The translations under genes and the position numbers were made by a program. A DNA stretch of 64,000 nt from Thermohalobaculum sp963721105 (GTDB taxonomy: Bacteria; Pseudomonadota; Alphaproteobacteria; Rhodobacterales; Rhodobacteraceae): the NCBI GenBank assembly GCA_963721105.1, contig CAVRHY010000008.1:1-64000 (forward strand). Reading direction: 5' to 3'. Each line of letters starts with the position of its first letter. Within the stretch, counting starts at the first letter, position 1. Positions 43,342 through 53,315 of this stretch are shown here, piece after piece. Below the pieces are notes generated by a model. The model did not search any database and had not been told where the DNA came from. It saw nothing but the letters and a program-made list of their open reading frames with translations.

Positions 43342-43668
43342 CCCCCTCACGCTCGCGACCTGCAGGGTGGGCGCCTCGCCCACCCTGCAGCGGGTGGGCC
43401 AGGGGCCCACCCTACGGGGCGGCGCGGGGCGGCCGCGTTCCGATCACGCGCCGGAGTGGTTGGAAAAGACGGGGGAATTTCATCGCAAGCTCGGCAACAA
43501 ATGCCTTGTAAGTCTGGCCCATCCTCCTCTTCCCAAGGCCCCGTTGAGCAAACATAGGGTGGGCCCCTGGCCCACCTCTTGCTTACGTCTCTTGCTTACG
43601 TCGAAAGCCACAGGGTGGGCGAGGCGCCCACCCTACAAAGGGGGCGTGTGCGCCACGCCCCCCGCCGA
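43342..43668. repeat. REP cluster downstream of the RAYT gene
   Basis: Four REP palindromes are present. GCAGGGTGGGCG-CCT-CGCCCACCCTGC lies at 43362-43388. An inverted copy ending GGCCCACCCTAC lies at 43392-43415. A third is TAGGGTGGGCC-CCT-type (43555-43577), and AGGGTGGGCG-AGG-CGCCCACCCTAC lies at 43612-43636. A perfect 13-bp tandem repeat, TCTTGCTTACGTC twice, is at 43577-43602. No gene is seen. Confidence 0.85.
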
Positions 43669-45105
43669 TCAGACCCCGATCTCGGTGACGAACTTCGTCC
43701 GCAGGAACGCGTCCAGCCCCTCGATGCCGCCCTCGGAGCCGTAGCCGGACTCGTTGACGCCGCCGAACGGGGTCTCGGGCATCGAGACGCCGGGGTGGTT
43801 GACGCCGACGAGGCCGGCCTCGATCTGCTCCTCCATCGCCTTCGCCTTCTTGCCGTCCGAGGTGAACACGTAGGACGCCAGCCCGAAGGGCAGCTTGTTG
43901 GCGCGCTCGACGACCTCGTCCATCGACTTGAAGGAGGCGACCGGGGCGACCGGGCCGAACGGCTCCTCGTTCATGATGCGCGCCTCCTCGGGGACGTCGC
44001 GCATCACGGTCGGCTCCCAGAAATAGCCGATGTTGCCGATGCGGCTGCCGCCGGTCGTGATCGTGGCACCATGGTCGCGGGCGTCCTTGACCCAGCCCTC
44101 CATCACGTCGAGCCGGCGCGCGGCGATCAGCGGGCCCATCGTGACGCCGTCCTCCAGCCCGTTGCCGACCTTGACCGACTTCGCGACCTCGGTGAAGCCG
44201 TCGACGAACTTCTCGTAGACGCCCTCCTGCACGTAATAGCGCGTCGGCGAGATGCAGACCTGGCCGGCGTTGCGGAACTTGTTGGCGCCGATCACCTGGA
44301 CCGCGCGGTCGACGTCGGCGTCGTCGAAGACGATGACCGGCGAGTGCCCGCCCAGCTCCATCGTGCAGCGCTTCAGCGTGTCGGCCGCCAGCTTCTGCAG
44401 GTGCTTGCCGACCGGGATCGAGCCGGTGAAGGACAGCTTCTTCGGGATCGGGCTGGCCAGGAGATGGCGCGAGACCTCGTCCGGCACGCCGAAGACGACG
44501 TTCAGCACGCCCTTCGGCAGCCCGGCCTCCATCAGCGCCCGCGCGATCGCGACCGCGGTGGCCGGCGTCTCCTCGGACGGCTTGATGATCAGCGAGCACC
44601 CGGCCGCCAGCGCGCCGGCGACCTTGCGCATGACGTTCACGGCCGGGAAGTTCCACGCGACGAACGCCAGCGCCGGCCCGACCGGCTCCTTCATCACGAG
44701 CTGCCGCGCCCCCGGCACCCGAGCCGGAATCAGCCGCCCGTAGGCGCGCTTGCCCTCCTCGCCGTACCAGCGCAGCGCGTCGATGGCGAAGCCCAGCTCC
44801 AGCTTCGCCTCGCCGACCGGCTTGCCCATCTCCTGCGTCAGGTTGCGGGCCAGCCGGTCGATGTCGCCCTCCAGCAGCTCGGCGGCCTTGTTCAGGATCT
44901 TCTGGCGCTCCAGCGGCGTCTTGGCCTTCCAGACGCGAAAGCCCTCGGCCGAGGACGCCAGCGCCGCGTCCAGATCCTCCTTCGAGGCGTGCGGCACGGC
45001 GCCCAGCACCTCTTCGGTCGCCGGGTTCAGCACGTCCTCGGTGACGCCTGTCGAGCCCTGGCGGAATGCGCCGTCGATCAGCAGATCCAGTTTCTCGTAG
45101 CCCAT
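43669..45105 (-). CDS. NAD(P)-dependent succinate-semialdehyde dehydrogenase-type aldehyde dehydrogenase
   Basis: The 478-aa enzyme oxidises an aldehyde, most likely a semialdehyde such as succinate semialdehyde. The general base is E250 in MELGGHSPV and the nucleophile is C284 in NAGQVCISPTR. WNFPAVNVMRKVAGALAAG is the nucleotide-binding region and FTGSIPVGKHLQKLA follows it. The overall pattern resembles GabD/alpha-ketoglutarate semialdehyde dehydrogenases. The frame is intact and no partner genes are adjacent. Confidence 0.87.
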   Translation of the reverse strand: MGYEKLDLLIDGAFRQGSTGVTEDVLNPATEEVLGAVPHASKEDLDAALASSAEGFRVWKAKTPLERQKILNKAAELLEGDIDRLARNLTQEMGKPVGEAKLELGFAIDALRWYGEEGKRAYGRLIPARVPGARQLVMKEPVGPALAFVAWNFPAVNVMRKVAGALAAGCSLIIKPSEETPATAVAIARALMEAGLPKGVLNVVFGVPDEVSRHLLASPIPKKLSFTGSIPVGKHLQKLAADTLKRCTMELGGHSPVIVFDDADVDRAVQVIGANKFRNAGQVCISPTRYYVQEGVYEKFVDGFTEVAKSVKVGNGLEDGVTMGPLIAARRLDVMEGWVKDARDHGATITTGGSRIGNIGYFWEPTVMRDVPEEARIMNEEPFGPVAPVASFKSMDEVVERANKLPFGLASYVFTSDGKKAKAMEEQIEAGLVGVNHPGVSMPETPFGGVNESGYGSEGGIEGLDAFLRTKFVTEIGV

Positions 45106-45295
45106 GCCGTTTCCTCCGTTGTCCTGTCTCGTCGAGCTTGCGCGCAGGCCTAATCGGTCGCGCGCGGGGCTGCAAGGGTGACCCGGGCCCGGCCGCCGCC
45201 GCCCGCGTCCCGCGCCGCCTTCCCGAACGTCAGGCGGCTTGGCGGGGGCCGCCGCCTCGGTCTATGACTGGTGCGCGACCCACCGGGAGACCGCG

Positions 45296-46561
45296 ATGAC
45301 CCGCGACCGCGTCCACTTCCTGATGCTGAACATCGGGCATTTCCTCGACCATCTGTTCATGCTGGTCTTCGCCACCGTCGCGGCGTTGGCGCTCAGCCGC
45401 GACTGGGGCCTCGGCTATGGCGAGCTGATCGCCTACGCGACGCCGGGCTTCTTCGCCTTCGGCCTGTTCGCGCTGCCGGCCGGCTGGCTGGCCGACCGCT
45501 GGAGCCGCGACGGCATGATGGTCGTGTTCTTCGCCGGCGTCGGCCTGGCGGCCATCGCCACGACCTTCGCCGAGACGCCGCTGCAGATCGGCATCGGCCT
45601 GTTCGTCATCGGCATCTTCGCCTCGATCTACCATCCGGTCGGGCTGGCGATCGTAACGGCAAAGTGGCGGAACACCGGGATGCGGATCGCCGTCAACGGC
45701 GTCTGGGGCAATCTCGGCGTCGCCAGCGCCGCGCTGCTGACCGGCTGGATGATCGACAATGCCGGCTGGCGGGCCGCCTTCGTGCTGCCCGGCGTCGTCT
45801 CGATCGGGCTGGCGGTCGTCTACGCCGTGGTCTTCCGCGACCTGATCGTCGCCCATCCCGAAAATCCGGCCGGACCGGTGGCCAAGTCTCCCCCGCCGAC
45901 GCCAGCCTACAGGGCGATGCTCAAGCGGGTCTCGGTCATCGTCTTCCTGACGACGGCGGTGTCCTCGATCGTCTTCCAGTCGACCACCTTCGCGCTGCCG
46001 AAAATCTTCGACGAGCGGCTGCGAGGCTTCGCCGGCGAGATTTCGGAATGGCTGGACCGCGCCGCGCCGGGCGACGCCGAGATCGCCACCACGGTCGGCG
46101 CGCTGGCCTTCGTCGTCTTCGCCGTCGCATCGCTGGCACAGGTCGCGGTCGGCTCGTCGCTCGACCGCTTCGGGCCGCGCCGGGTCTTCATGGTGGTGGC
46201 GGCGCTGCAGGTGGCATTCTTCGCCGCCATGCCGGGCCTTCAGGGCGGGGTTGCCTTCCTGGTGGCGTTGGGCTTCATGCTGGGCGCGTTCGGGCAGATC
46301 CCGATCAACGACTTCATGATCGGCAAGATGGCCTCGGGCCCGTTCCGGGCGCGCATCTACGCCGTGCGCTACGTGGTCAGCTTCACCGTGCTCGCGGCGA
46401 CCCTGCCGCTGGTCGGTTTCGTCTATGAAGAATGGGGGTTCGACGTGCTGTTCCTGATCCTCGCCGGCGCCGCCGCGGTCATCCTGGCCGCCGTCGCCTG
46501 CCTGCCGACGCGCCTGCCGGCGCCGCCGGCTGCCGTGCCCGCCCGGGTGCCCGCCGAATGA
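45296..46561 (+). CDS. Major facilitator superfamily transporter
   Basis: The 421-aa protein has twelve predicted membrane helices with MFS loop motifs (GWLADRWSRDGMM between helices 2 and 3, SSLDRFGPRRVFMV in the second half). A cytoplasmic insertion lies around residues 195-215. ATG at 45296 follows GGGAGA. The gene is translationally coupled to the serine hydrolase by an ATGA overlap, so the transporter probably handles the substrate or product of that enzyme. Confidence 0.87.
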   Translation: MTRDRVHFLMLNIGHFLDHLFMLVFATVAALALSRDWGLGYGELIAYATPGFFAFGLFALPAGWLADRWSRDGMMVVFFAGVGLAAIATTFAETPLQIGIGLFVIGIFASIYHPVGLAIVTAKWRNTGMRIAVNGVWGNLGVASAALLTGWMIDNAGWRAAFVLPGVVSIGLAVVYAVVFRDLIVAHPENPAGPVAKSPPPTPAYRAMLKRVSVIVFLTTAVSSIVFQSTTFALPKIFDERLRGFAGEISEWLDRAAPGDAEIATTVGALAFVVFAVASLAQVAVGSSLDRFGPRRVFMVVAALQVAFFAAMPGLQGGVAFLVALGFMLGAFGQIPINDFMIGKMASGPFRARIYAVRYVVSFTVLAATLPLVGFVYEEWGFDVLFLILAGAAAVILAAVACLPTRLPAPPAAVPARVPAE

Positions 46562-47667
46562 CCGACGCCCCCGAAAGCCAGGCGGGCGGCAAGCCCCTGC
46601 CCACCGTCGACCCGCGCGACGCCGGCTTCGATCCCGACCGCCTGGCGCAGGCCATCGCCTATGCCCGCGCCAACGAGAGCGTCATGGACCGCGACATCGG
46701 CCGCGCGCTGAACACGCATTTCTCCGAGCCGCTGCCCGATGGCGAGATCATCGGCCCGACCCGGCCCCGCGGCGACCCTTCGGGCATGGTGATCCGAGGC
46801 GGCCGGGTCGCGGCCGAATGGGGGCCGGTCGACTCGCCCGACATGACCTTCTCGGTGACCAAGAGCTACCTGTCGATCTGCGCCGGCCTGGCCTGGGATG
46901 ACGGGCTTATCGCGCTCGACAGCCCGGCGTGCGAGGCCGTGCCGGACCTCTTCGACGCGCCGCAGAACCGCGCCATCACTTGGCGCCACCTGCTGCAGCA
47001 GACCTCCGAGTGGGAGGGCACGCTCTGGGGCAAGGCCGACCGGATCGACCGGAACCGCAGTCTCGACACCGCGCCCGGCCAGCCCTCGCTGAAGGGCACG
47101 CACCGCGACCTGGCGGCGCCCGGCGGCTTTTGGGAATACAACGATATCCGCGTCAACGTGCTGGCCTATGCGCTGATGCGCGTCTTCGGCCGGCCGCTGC
47201 CCGAGGTGCTGGCCGAGCGCGTCATGGCATCCGTCGGCGCCTCGGACCGCTGGGAATGGCACGGCTACAGCACCTCGTGGGTCGAAGTCGGCGGGCGCCG
47301 GATGCAGTCCGTCTCGGGCGGCGCGCACTGGGGCGGGGGCATGTTCATCCCGACCACCGACCACGCGCGCATCGGCCTGCTGATGCTGAACCGCGGCCGC
47401 TGGGGCGACCGGCAACTTGTGTCGGAGGCCTGGATCGACCAGTGCCTGACGCCGAGCGCGCTGAACCCGAGCTACGGCTTTCTCTGGTGGCTGAACGCCG
47501 ACCTGAAATATTGCCCGACGGCGCCGCGCAGCAGCGTCTTCGCGCTCGGCGTCGGCCGGAACGTCATCTGGATCGACCCCGCGCTGGATCTGGTGGCCGT
47601 CGTCCGCTGGATCGAGAAGGACGCCTTCAACGGCTTCGCCGAGCACCTGGTGGCGGCGCTCTCGTAG
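46558..47667 (+). CDS. Beta-lactamase-fold serine hydrolase (class C / EstB-like)
   Basis: The 369-aa protein has the nucleophile motif S99-V-T-K102 in FSVTKSYLS and a tyrosine motif Y194-N-D in GFWEYNDIRVNVLAY. GAHWGGGMFIPTTDHARIGLLML is in the position of the KTG-box region. No signal peptide is visible, so it is likely cytoplasmic and an esterase or amidase rather than a resistance enzyme. It overlaps the MFS gene. Its TAG stop lies within the GTAG foot of a palindrome. Confidence 0.83.
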   Translation: MTDAPESQAGGKPLPTVDPRDAGFDPDRLAQAIAYARANESVMDRDIGRALNTHFSEPLPDGEIIGPTRPRGDPSGMVIRGGRVAAEWGPVDSPDMTFSVTKSYLSICAGLAWDDGLIALDSPACEAVPDLFDAPQNRAITWRHLLQQTSEWEGTLWGKADRIDRNRSLDTAPGQPSLKGTHRDLAAPGGFWEYNDIRVNVLAYALMRVFGRPLPEVLAERVMASVGASDRWEWHGYSTSWVEVGGRRMQSVSGGAHWGGGMFIPTTDHARIGLLMLNRGRWGDRQLVSEAWIDQCLTPSALNPSYGFLWWLNADLKYCPTAPRSSVFALGVGRNVIWIDPALDLVAVVRWIEKDAFNGFAEHLVAALS

Positions 47668-47689
47668 GGGCGGGGTCCACCCCGCCCCG
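47664..47689. repeat. GTAG-footed palindrome overlapping a stop codon
   Basis: GTAGGGGCGGGG, TCCA, CCCCGCCCC forms a 9-bp stem. The TAG of the foot is the stop codon of the serine hydrolase gene. The GGCGGGG stem resembles the palindrome at 38594, a family distinct from GGGTGGGC. Confidence 0.65.
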
Positions 47690-47804
47690 TGGCCGATGGC
47701 GGGCTGCCCCCCGCCCTGCACCCACGCGCGGCCCCGACTTGCCGACGGCCTTGCGCGCGCCGCGCGTCCGGGGCAACCGTGGCTCGAACCACCGGAGGAA
47801 CCCC

Positions 47805-48395
47805 ATGCCACTCGAAACCATTCCCGCGCGCCAAGGCCGCGGCGTCCGGCTCAAGGCCGGCCAGTCCATCCGCGTCGTCAACACGCACGGCCACCAGGTC
47901 GTCGACTTCTGGGCCTTCCGCGACCCGGACATCGCCGAGTTCCTGTCGATGGAGCACCTGCGCCCGACTATCGGCCGCATCTTCCCGCGCCAGGGTGACG
48001 GGCTGGTCACCAACCGTCGCCGGCCGATCCTGACCTTCGTCGAGGACACCAGCCCCGGCATCCACGACACGCTGATGGCGGCCTGCGACAACGAGCGCTA
48101 CGGCCTGCTCGGCTGCACCGAGTACCACGACAACTGCACCGACAACCTGCACCAGGCGATGCGCGAGGTCGGCGTCACCGGCTACGAGGTGCCCAGCCCC
48201 TTCAACCTCTGGATGAACATCCCCGTCGACGCAGAGGGCAACACCGGCTGGGGCGAGCCGGTCTCGAAGTCCGGCGACCACGTCACCTTCCGCGCCGAGA
48301 TGGACTGCATCTGCGCCATGTCCTGCTGCCCGCAGGACATCCTGCCGATCAACAAGGGCCGGACGGTCGATGCCCATTTCGAGGTGCTTGGCTGA
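47805..48395 (+). CDS. DUF1989 / urea carboxylase-associated family protein (copy 2)
   Basis: The 196-aa protein has the family pattern RLKAGQSIRVVNTHGHQVVDFW, EHLRPTIGRIFPRQGDGLVTN, GCTEYHDNCTDNLHQAM, SPFNLWMNIPVD and DCICAMSCCPQDILPINKG, rich in Cys and His. It is more compact than the copy at 6262 and shares only the family core. GGAGGAACCCC precedes the ATG. It follows the MFS/serine-hydrolase pair on the same strand after about 135 bases, so the three may handle one nitrogen compound. Confidence 0.85.
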   Translation: MPLETIPARQGRGVRLKAGQSIRVVNTHGHQVVDFWAFRDPDIAEFLSMEHLRPTIGRIFPRQGDGLVTNRRRPILTFVEDTSPGIHDTLMAACDNERYGLLGCTEYHDNCTDNLHQAMREVGVTGYEVPSPFNLWMNIPVDAEGNTGWGEPVSKSGDHVTFRAEMDCICAMSCCPQDILPINKGRTVDAHFEVLG

Positions 48396-48505
48396 TCCGA
48401 ACCTGCCGTCCCGGCCCCACGGCGCCCCTCCGGCCGCCCCCGCCGACAGCCGTCATCCCCGCTTTCGCGTTGCGTGGCAATGATGCGGAGCGCACGAGCG
48501 GGGGG

Positions 48506-50375
48506 TCAGATCTGCGAGACGGCCGCGGTCGCCGAGAGCCTGGCCTGGGCGGCAAGGCGGATCGGCGCGTTGGGGGCGCCAAAGCCGAGATAGCCCTCGC
48601 GGGCGACGATCTCGAAGAAGAAGCGGTCGGCGAAGACGCGCGTGTAGACTTGAAAATAGCGGCCGTGCTCGTCCTCGTCGTAGAGGATGTTCAGCGCCCG
48701 CAGGCGGTCGGCGAGGTCGGCGTCGAGCTCGAAGCGCGCCTCGAGGTCGTCGTGGTAGTTCGGCGGGATCGGCAGCAGGTCGACGCCGGCGGCGAGCATC
48801 GCCTCCACGGTGGCGAAGATGTCGCCGGTGGCGAAGGCGATGTGCTGGACGCCGGCGCCGAAGAACTCGCTGATGAAGCGGCCGGACTGGGTCTGCCGCG
48901 CCTGGCTGCCGTTGAGCGCGATCTGCACCGAGCGGTCGGGCGAATGCACGACCTGGCTTTCGACCAGTCCTGCCGGGTCGGGCACGTCGACCTGCGGCGA
49001 CGTCCGGAAGCCGAAGACCGAGAGGTAGAACAGCCGCCAGCTGGGCATTTCCTCGAAGTGCAGCGTCTGGGCGATGTGGTCGATGCGCGTCAGCCCGGCT
49101 GCGCCGGTGGAGGCGTCGGTCTCGGCGTCAGGCTCGAACTCGACGTCCCAGACGCGGCCGAGCCTGGCGCCGTGGTCGAGGAAGTAGACGAGGCCGCCGC
49201 CGACGCCGCGGATCGCCGGGATGTCGAGCTCGCCCGGGCCCACCGGCTGGCGGAAGGCCTGGGCCAGCAGCGCCTCGGCCCGGTCCATCTGCCGGTCGGC
49301 ATCGCCGACCCAGAAGCCCAGCGCCGCGACCGAGGGGCCGTGCGTGATGTAGTGGGCGTGCGCGAAGCCTTCCTTCTCGGTGTTGACGACGAGGTCGATC
49401 TCGCCCTGGCGGAAGCGCTCGACGTCCTTGGTCCGGTGCCGGCCGGCATGGGCGAAGCCCATCGCGCGGAACAGGTGGGCGAGCTCGTCGGCCTCCTCCT
49501 CGCTGACCGAGAACTCGACGAAGGCGACGCCCTCGACGCCCGGCGGCTCGGGCAGTTTCCGGCCGGCCCGGTCGCGGCCCGTCATCTGGATCAGCGAGCG
49601 CTGGCCGTCGGCGGCGGTCTGGCGCGGGCTCGCCATGCGGAAGCGGTCGTTGAAGATCTCCTGGCTGATCCAGCCGTCATAGCCGGTGGCGGCGAGCGCC
49701 TCCATGAAGCTGGCGATGTCGAGCTCGCCCTGGCCCGGAAAGCAGCGGAGGTGCCGCGAGAGCTGCAGCAGGTCCATCTGCACGCGCGGCGCATCGGCGA
49801 CCTGCACGAAGGTGATGCGGTCGGACGGGATGGCGCGGATCGGGTCGACCGGCAGGCCGCGCGTCAGCAGGTGAAAGCTGTCGAGGATCAGGCCGACATG
49901 CGCGTGGTCGGCGCGGCGCACGGCCTCCCACGCGTCGCGGTAGTCCGAGATGTGCCGGCCCCAGGCGAGCGCCTCGAAGCCGATGGCGAGGCCGAACGTC
50001 GCGGCGAGCTCGCCAAGCGCGCGGAGGTCGTCGGCGGCGCGGTCGATGCCGCCCAGCGACTGCGGCGAGACGTTCGAGCAGACCAGCAGGTTCCGGGTGC
50101 CGAGCACCGTCATCAGCTCGAACTTGCGCCTCGCGCGCTCGAAGGCGCGGGCGCGGGCCGGCTCGGGCATCCCCTCGAAGTCGCGGAAGGGCTGCAGGGC
50201 GACGATCTCGAGGCCGAGGTCGCGCACCATCGCGCCGACCTCGGCCGGCGGGCCGTCATGGGCCAGGATGTCGGTCTCGAAGATCTCGACGCCCTGGAAG
50301 CCGGCGGCGGCGATGGCGTCGAGCTTTTCGCGGAGCGTGCCGCCCGAGCGAGACGGTGGCAATCGAGGTCTTCAT
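48506..50375 (-). CDS. quiC: Bifunctional 3-dehydroshikimate dehydratase with HPPD-like C-terminal half (frameshifted near 50344)
   Basis: The protein joins a sugar-isomerase-like TIM barrel (GGTLREKLDAIAAAGFQGVEIFE, LGTRNLLVCSNVSP, DSFHLLTRG) to a C-terminal vicinal-oxygen-chelate region like 4-hydroxyphenylpyruvate dioxygenase (DHIAQTLHFEEMPSWRLFYLSVFGF, GVQHIAFATGDIF). This is the two-domain dehydroshikimate dehydratase type, which turns dehydroshikimate into protocatechuate. An extra base near 50344 separates the true start, MKTSIATVSL at 50375, from the rest; the corrected length is 622 aa. aroE lies directly upstream, so the two form a quinate/shikimate catabolic module. Confidence 0.88.
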
Positions 50376-50376
50376 C

Positions 50377-51252
50377 TCAGCCACCCATCGATTCGAAGGT
50401 CCGGCGCATCCGGGCCGGGTCGGGTCGGCGGCCGGTGAAGAGCTCGAAGGCGCGGACGGCCTGGTAGACAGCCATGCCGGAGCCCGGCAGGACGCGGCAG
50501 CCGGCCGCGCGGGCCGAGGCCAGAAGCTCGGTTTCCAGCGGGAAGTAGACGATGTCGGCGACCCACATCGCGGGGCGCAGCAGCGCCGGCGGGAAGGGCG
50601 AGCCGGGCAGCTTGGCCATGCCGACGGGGGTGGCGTTGACGACGCCGTCGAGGGTGGGTGCGACGTCCTCGGGGCTGTCGGCGGGCGTGGCGCGGCCGGC
50701 GCCGAAGCGTGCGTCGAGCGAGGCGATCAGGCTGGCGACGCGGGCGGCGTCGGTGTCGAAGATGCGGAGCCGGCCGACGCCGAGCGAGAGGAGCGCGTGC
50801 GCCACTGCGCCGCCGGCGCCGCCGGCACCGAGCAGCAGGATCTCGCCCAGCGCCGCGCCCTGCATGCCCTGGCGGAAGCCCTCGGCGAAGCCCCAGAGGT
50901 CGGTGTTGTGGCCGGCGCGGCGGCCGTCGCGGAAGACGATCGTGTTGACGGCGCCGACCGCGCGGGCGTTGTCCGAGAGCGTGTGCAGGTGGCCGATCGC
51001 CTCGATCTTGTAGGGATAGGTGACGTTCAGGCCGCCGAAGCCCTGCGCCTCGGCGGTCTCGATGACCTGCGCGAGCGTGCTGCCGGCCATCGCCGGGTCG
51101 TCCATGTCGAACAGGCGGTAGGCGTAGTCGATGCCGAGCGCCCTGCCCTCGGCCTCGTGCATGGCGGGGGTGCGCGACAGGCCGATGCCGCGCCCGACCA
51201 GCCCGGCGCGAATGGTTGCGGTTTCCGGCCCTGTGTCCTGCGGCGTCTGCAT
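50377..51252 (-). CDS. aroE: Shikimate/quinate dehydrogenase
   Basis: The 291-aa protein has GLVGRGIGLSRTPAMHEAEG, the catalytic lysine and asparagine region GLNVTYPYKIEAIGHL, HNTDLWGFAEGF with the substrate-binding Asp, and the cofactor loop LLGAGGAGGAVAHAL. DTDAARV after the Rossmann strand suggests NAD rather than NADP preference. Pairing with the dehydroshikimate dehydratase indicates a catabolic role on quinate or shikimate rather than aromatic amino-acid synthesis. Confidence 0.88.
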   Translation of the reverse strand: MQTPQDTGPETATIRAGLVGRGIGLSRTPAMHEAEGRALGIDYAYRLFDMDDPAMAGSTLAQVIETAEAQGFGGLNVTYPYKIEAIGHLHTLSDNARAVGAVNTIVFRDGRRAGHNTDLWGFAEGFRQGMQGAALGEILLLGAGGAGGAVAHALLSLGVGRLRIFDTDAARVASLIASLDARFGAGRATPADSPEDVAPTLDGVVNATPVGMAKLPGSPFPPALLRPAMWVADIVYFPLETELLASARAAGCRVLPGSGMAVYQAVRAFELFTGRRPDPARMRRTFESMGG

Positions 51253-51322
51253 CGGGCGTCCCTTTCGCGCGGCGAGTCGGACCCGGGCAGGATGCGCCAG
51301 CCGGGGCGGTCTGTGGAGGGCG

Positions 51323-53044
51323 CTATTCTGCGGCCTGCATGGTTTGCGTGCGCGCGCCGGGCCGGCCTGTCCCGGCAGCGTCAACCTGGAGCGCCAGCAG
51401 GCGCGAGTAGATGCGGGCCTGCGAGAACGAGCCGGCGGTGAACCAGAGACCCGGCTGGCCGGTGCGCGTCCACAGGTTGCGGAGCTCGTGCGTCTCCGGG
51501 TCGAGGCCCCAGACCGGGCCGACGCGAGCGGCGACCTCGGCGCCGAAAAGGCGGCCGACCTCGTGGCCGAGGCCCTTGTAGCCGGTGGCCAGCACGATCA
51601 GGTCGGCGGGCAGATGCGAGCCGTTCGAGAGGCGCAGGCCGTCGGCGGTGAAGCGCTCGATGTCGTCGGCCTGGATCAGCCCGACCGCGCCGTCGGCGAT
51701 CAGGTCCGAGCACCCGGTGTTGAAGTAGTAGCCGCCGCCGCGCTGGCGGTATTTCAGCGGCCAGCCGGTGTCGTCCTCGCCGAATTCCAGGCGGAAGCCG
51801 ACGGCGCGCAGGCGGTCGAGCAGCGGGGCGTCGAGTTCCTTGACCCTGCGGGTGATCTGCTGGTGGACGGCCTTCACCACCGGGTAGGGCACCGACGAGT
51901 TCAGCAGGTCGCGCACCTCCAGCGGCGGGCCGTCGCCCAGGTACATGCCGTCGTAGAGCTGCGCGCTGGGCTCGATGTTGACGACCATGGTCGGGCTGCG
52001 CTGCACCATGCTCGGGCGGGCGCCTGCGGCGTGAAGCTGCTGGCAGATGTCGTGCGCGCTGGTGCCGGTGCCGATCACGAGAACCGGGCGGCCGGTCCAT
52101 GCGCGCGGGTCGGAGAACGCGCTGGAGTGCAGGACCGGGCCGGCGAACGCCTCGATGGTCGGGATGGCGGGGATGTTCGGCGTGCCGCTGACGCTGGTGG
52201 CGATGACGATGTGGCTTGGGTGGATGTCGCGCTCGCCGTCGTCCGGGTGGCGGAGGCGGGCGGTCCAGCGGCCGGTCCGCTCGTCGCGGGTCGCGCCGAG
52301 GAACTCGGTGCGGGTGCGGAAGCGGAGGCCCTGCGTCTCGACATAGCGCTCCAGCCAGTCGGCGACCTCGTCCTTGGGGATGTAGTCTGGCGAGTCCGCC
52401 GGAAAGGGCAGGTAGCGCAAATGGTTGATCGGCGTGCGGTTGTGCAGCTTGAGGCCGTCATAGCGCAGCCGCCAGTTGTCGCCGGGGCGCGCCATCCGGT
52501 CGACGATCAGCGCGTCGAGACCGATGCGCTGCAGCTCGGCGGCGGCGGTCAGGCCCGTATGGCCACCGCCGACGACAAGCACGTCGGGCTCGGTCTCGGA
52601 ACGGCGCGTGGGCGGCGCCTTGGCCCCGCAGATGCGGTCGAAGTCGAGCAGAGTGGAAATGGTCCAGGCAGTCGGCCCATCGGCCCCCTCTCCGGGTAGC
52701 AGGCGCACGATGCCGCGGCCGGGGCCGGCCTCGCTGTCGTAGCGGAAGACCGCCTCGATGACCTCGCGGCCGGCTAGCGTCGCGTGCCGGGGCGCGAGCG
52801 TTTCGCTGTCGAGCCGGAAGCCGGCGGCGCCGGCTTCCGCAGCGCGCCGGGCGAATTCGCGGGCGATCGTCTCGCCGCCGCTGAAGGTCGCGACCTGCCA
52901 GGAGATGCCGCCGAGGTTGCGCCAGTGCGCATCGGGCGAGAAAAGCGGCACCAGCGCTGCCTCACTGGCGCGCGCGAGCGATGCGTCGAAGGCGGAGAGC
53001 CAGGCGGTCGCCTGCTGCGCGGTCGGGTCGTGCGATGCGTCCAA
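51323..53044 (-). CDS. Flavin-containing monooxygenase with NTF2-like N-terminal domain
   Basis: The 573-aa protein begins with a SnoaL/NTF2-like domain (about residues 10-145) and continues as an FMO/Baeyer-Villiger-type flavoenzyme. FAD binds at DVLVVGGGHTGLTAAAEL and NADPH at PVLVIGTGTSAHDICQQLH. ATGYKGLG near the C-terminus is the conserved FAD-loop motif. It oxygenates a soft nucleophile or a ketone, but the substrate is unknown. The fused NTF2-like domain is a recurring variant in proteobacteria. Confidence 0.85.
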   Translation of the reverse strand: MDASHDPTAQQATAWLSAFDASLARASEAALVPLFSPDAHWRNLGGISWQVATFSGGETIAREFARRAAEAGAAGFRLDSETLAPRHATLAGREVIEAVFRYDSEAGPGRGIVRLLPGEGADGPTAWTISTLLDFDRICGAKAPPTRRSETEPDVLVVGGGHTGLTAAAELQRIGLDALIVDRMARPGDNWRLRYDGLKLHNRTPINHLRYLPFPADSPDYIPKDEVADWLERYVETQGLRFRTRTEFLGATRDERTGRWTARLRHPDDGERDIHPSHIVIATSVSGTPNIPAIPTIEAFAGPVLHSSAFSDPRAWTGRPVLVIGTGTSAHDICQQLHAAGARPSMVQRSPTMVVNIEPSAQLYDGMYLGDGPPLEVRDLLNSSVPYPVVKAVHQQITRRVKELDAPLLDRLRAVGFRLEFGEDDTGWPLKYRQRGGGYYFNTGCSDLIADGAVGLIQADDIERFTADGLRLSNGSHLPADLIVLATGYKGLGHEVGRLFGAEVAARVGPVWGLDPETHELRNLWTRTGQPGLWFTAGSFSQARIYSRLLALQVDAAGTGRPGARTQTMQAAE

Positions 53045-53315
53045 GGTTGTCCTCCAGTCGGCCGCGCCTGGTCCAGCGCCTGGGTCGCGCCAGCTTAGCG
53101 GCTGCGGCGGAAGGGTCCACCGGACAATGCCGGGGGGTGGCGGCTTGGCGTGAGAGACCTGAGTTGCTCATGACCGGGGGTTTCGGCGGGGACGGGCACG
53201 GCCCGGCGAGTTCATCCTCGTGATCAGCGCGGGTGGTGAGGGCCGACGCCCGTCTTCGGCGTGGTCATTTGCGCGCGCTCGGGTAGAAGCGACCGGACAG
53301 ATCGAAGGGGGTCAC

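Noticed and set aside
46558..47667. Beta-lactam resistance gene
   Set aside because: The protein lacks a signal peptide and is coupled to a transporter gene, with esterase-like motifs. The family is mostly made of esterases and amidases.
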